A stretch of 64,000 nt of DNA, taken from positions 513,261-577,260 of the forward strand of contig NZ_JAKWJQ010000002.1 of NCBI RefSeq assembly GCF_022761015.1, in the 5' to 3' direction. Of this stretch, positions 63,962-64,000 are shown in pieces. Numbering within the stretch: position 1 is the stretch's first letter; each line of letters starts with the position of its first letter. This stretch comes from Humibacter sp. RRB41. GTDB taxonomy: Bacteria > Actinomycetota > Actinomycetes > Actinomycetales > Microbacteriaceae. Below the pieces are notes generated by a model. The model worked only from the letters and a program-made list of their open reading frames with translations. It ran no database searches and was not told the DNA's origin. The translations under genes were made by a program, and so were the position numbers.

Positions 63962-64000
63962 CTGGCGGGTGTCGAAGAACCGTGTCGCTGTGCTTAAAGT

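Overview
The window is high-GC DNA from an actinomycete. Gene order, GTG and TTG starts, frequent leaderless promoters and protein style all point to the family Microbacteriaceae (for example Leifsonia or Humibacter relatives); the genus is inference. Nearly all of it is protein coding. Products are called from recognised motifs and domain layout, not from database searches.

Layout. (1) Bases 1-772: two divergent small helix-turn-helix genes beside a tRNA-Asn gene. The second HTH frame runs antisense through the tRNA terminator and stops in the anticodon loop, which looks like an att junction of a phage or integrative element. (2) 858-25440, all minus strand except ybaK: the conserved actinobacterial housekeeping series hrcA-dnaJ-rsmE-hinT-phoH-ybeY-corC-like-era, then leuA with an attenuator leader peptide, a small kinase-like gene, recO-uppS-dsbA-like, and dusB-dgt-dnaG. 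A sensor kinase/regulator/ABC exporter module plus two metabolic hydrolases sits between era and leuA. A perfect CIRCE operator precedes hrcA. (3) 25435-41170: two DUF4870 membrane proteins, hemW, a DUF1990 gene, lepA, an amidohydrolase, rpsT, holA, the DNA-uptake pair comEA-comEC, leuS and pabB. (4) 41218-44489: a complete glycine-betaine/choline-type ABC importer. (5) 44656-47589: a TetR regulator, then a translationally coupled pair (App1-like phosphatase domain and winged-helix protein). (6) 47586-54070: an alpha-glucoside uptake and hydrolysis operon (GH13 enzyme, binding protein, two permeases; no ATPase here) under a LacI regulator whose likely operators are visible. (7) 54152-63784: UbiA-like prenyltransferase, DHA2 drug exporter, secreted coiled-coil/lytic-transglycosylase-like protein, luciferase-like oxidoreductase, DUF4232 membrane protein, MerR regulator, and an 886-residue sulfur enzyme fusing a persulfide-dioxygenase-like domain, two rhodanese domains and a cysteine-desulfurase-like domain. 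(8) 63785-64000: a terminator and an array of related 14-20 bp repeats at the window edge.

How the parts work together. Regions 2-3 carry core replication, translation, chaperone and cell-wall lipid functions in overlapping, translationally coupled reading frames. The leu leader and CIRCE give classical amino-acid and heat-shock control. Regions 4-7 are accessory: osmoprotection, sugar scavenging, efflux and sulfur handling.

The observations most worth following are the triple-domain sulfur fusion, the HTH/tRNA-Asn junction that resembles integration-dependent phage immunity, and a 35-residue CX4C protein coupled to the DsbA-family gene.
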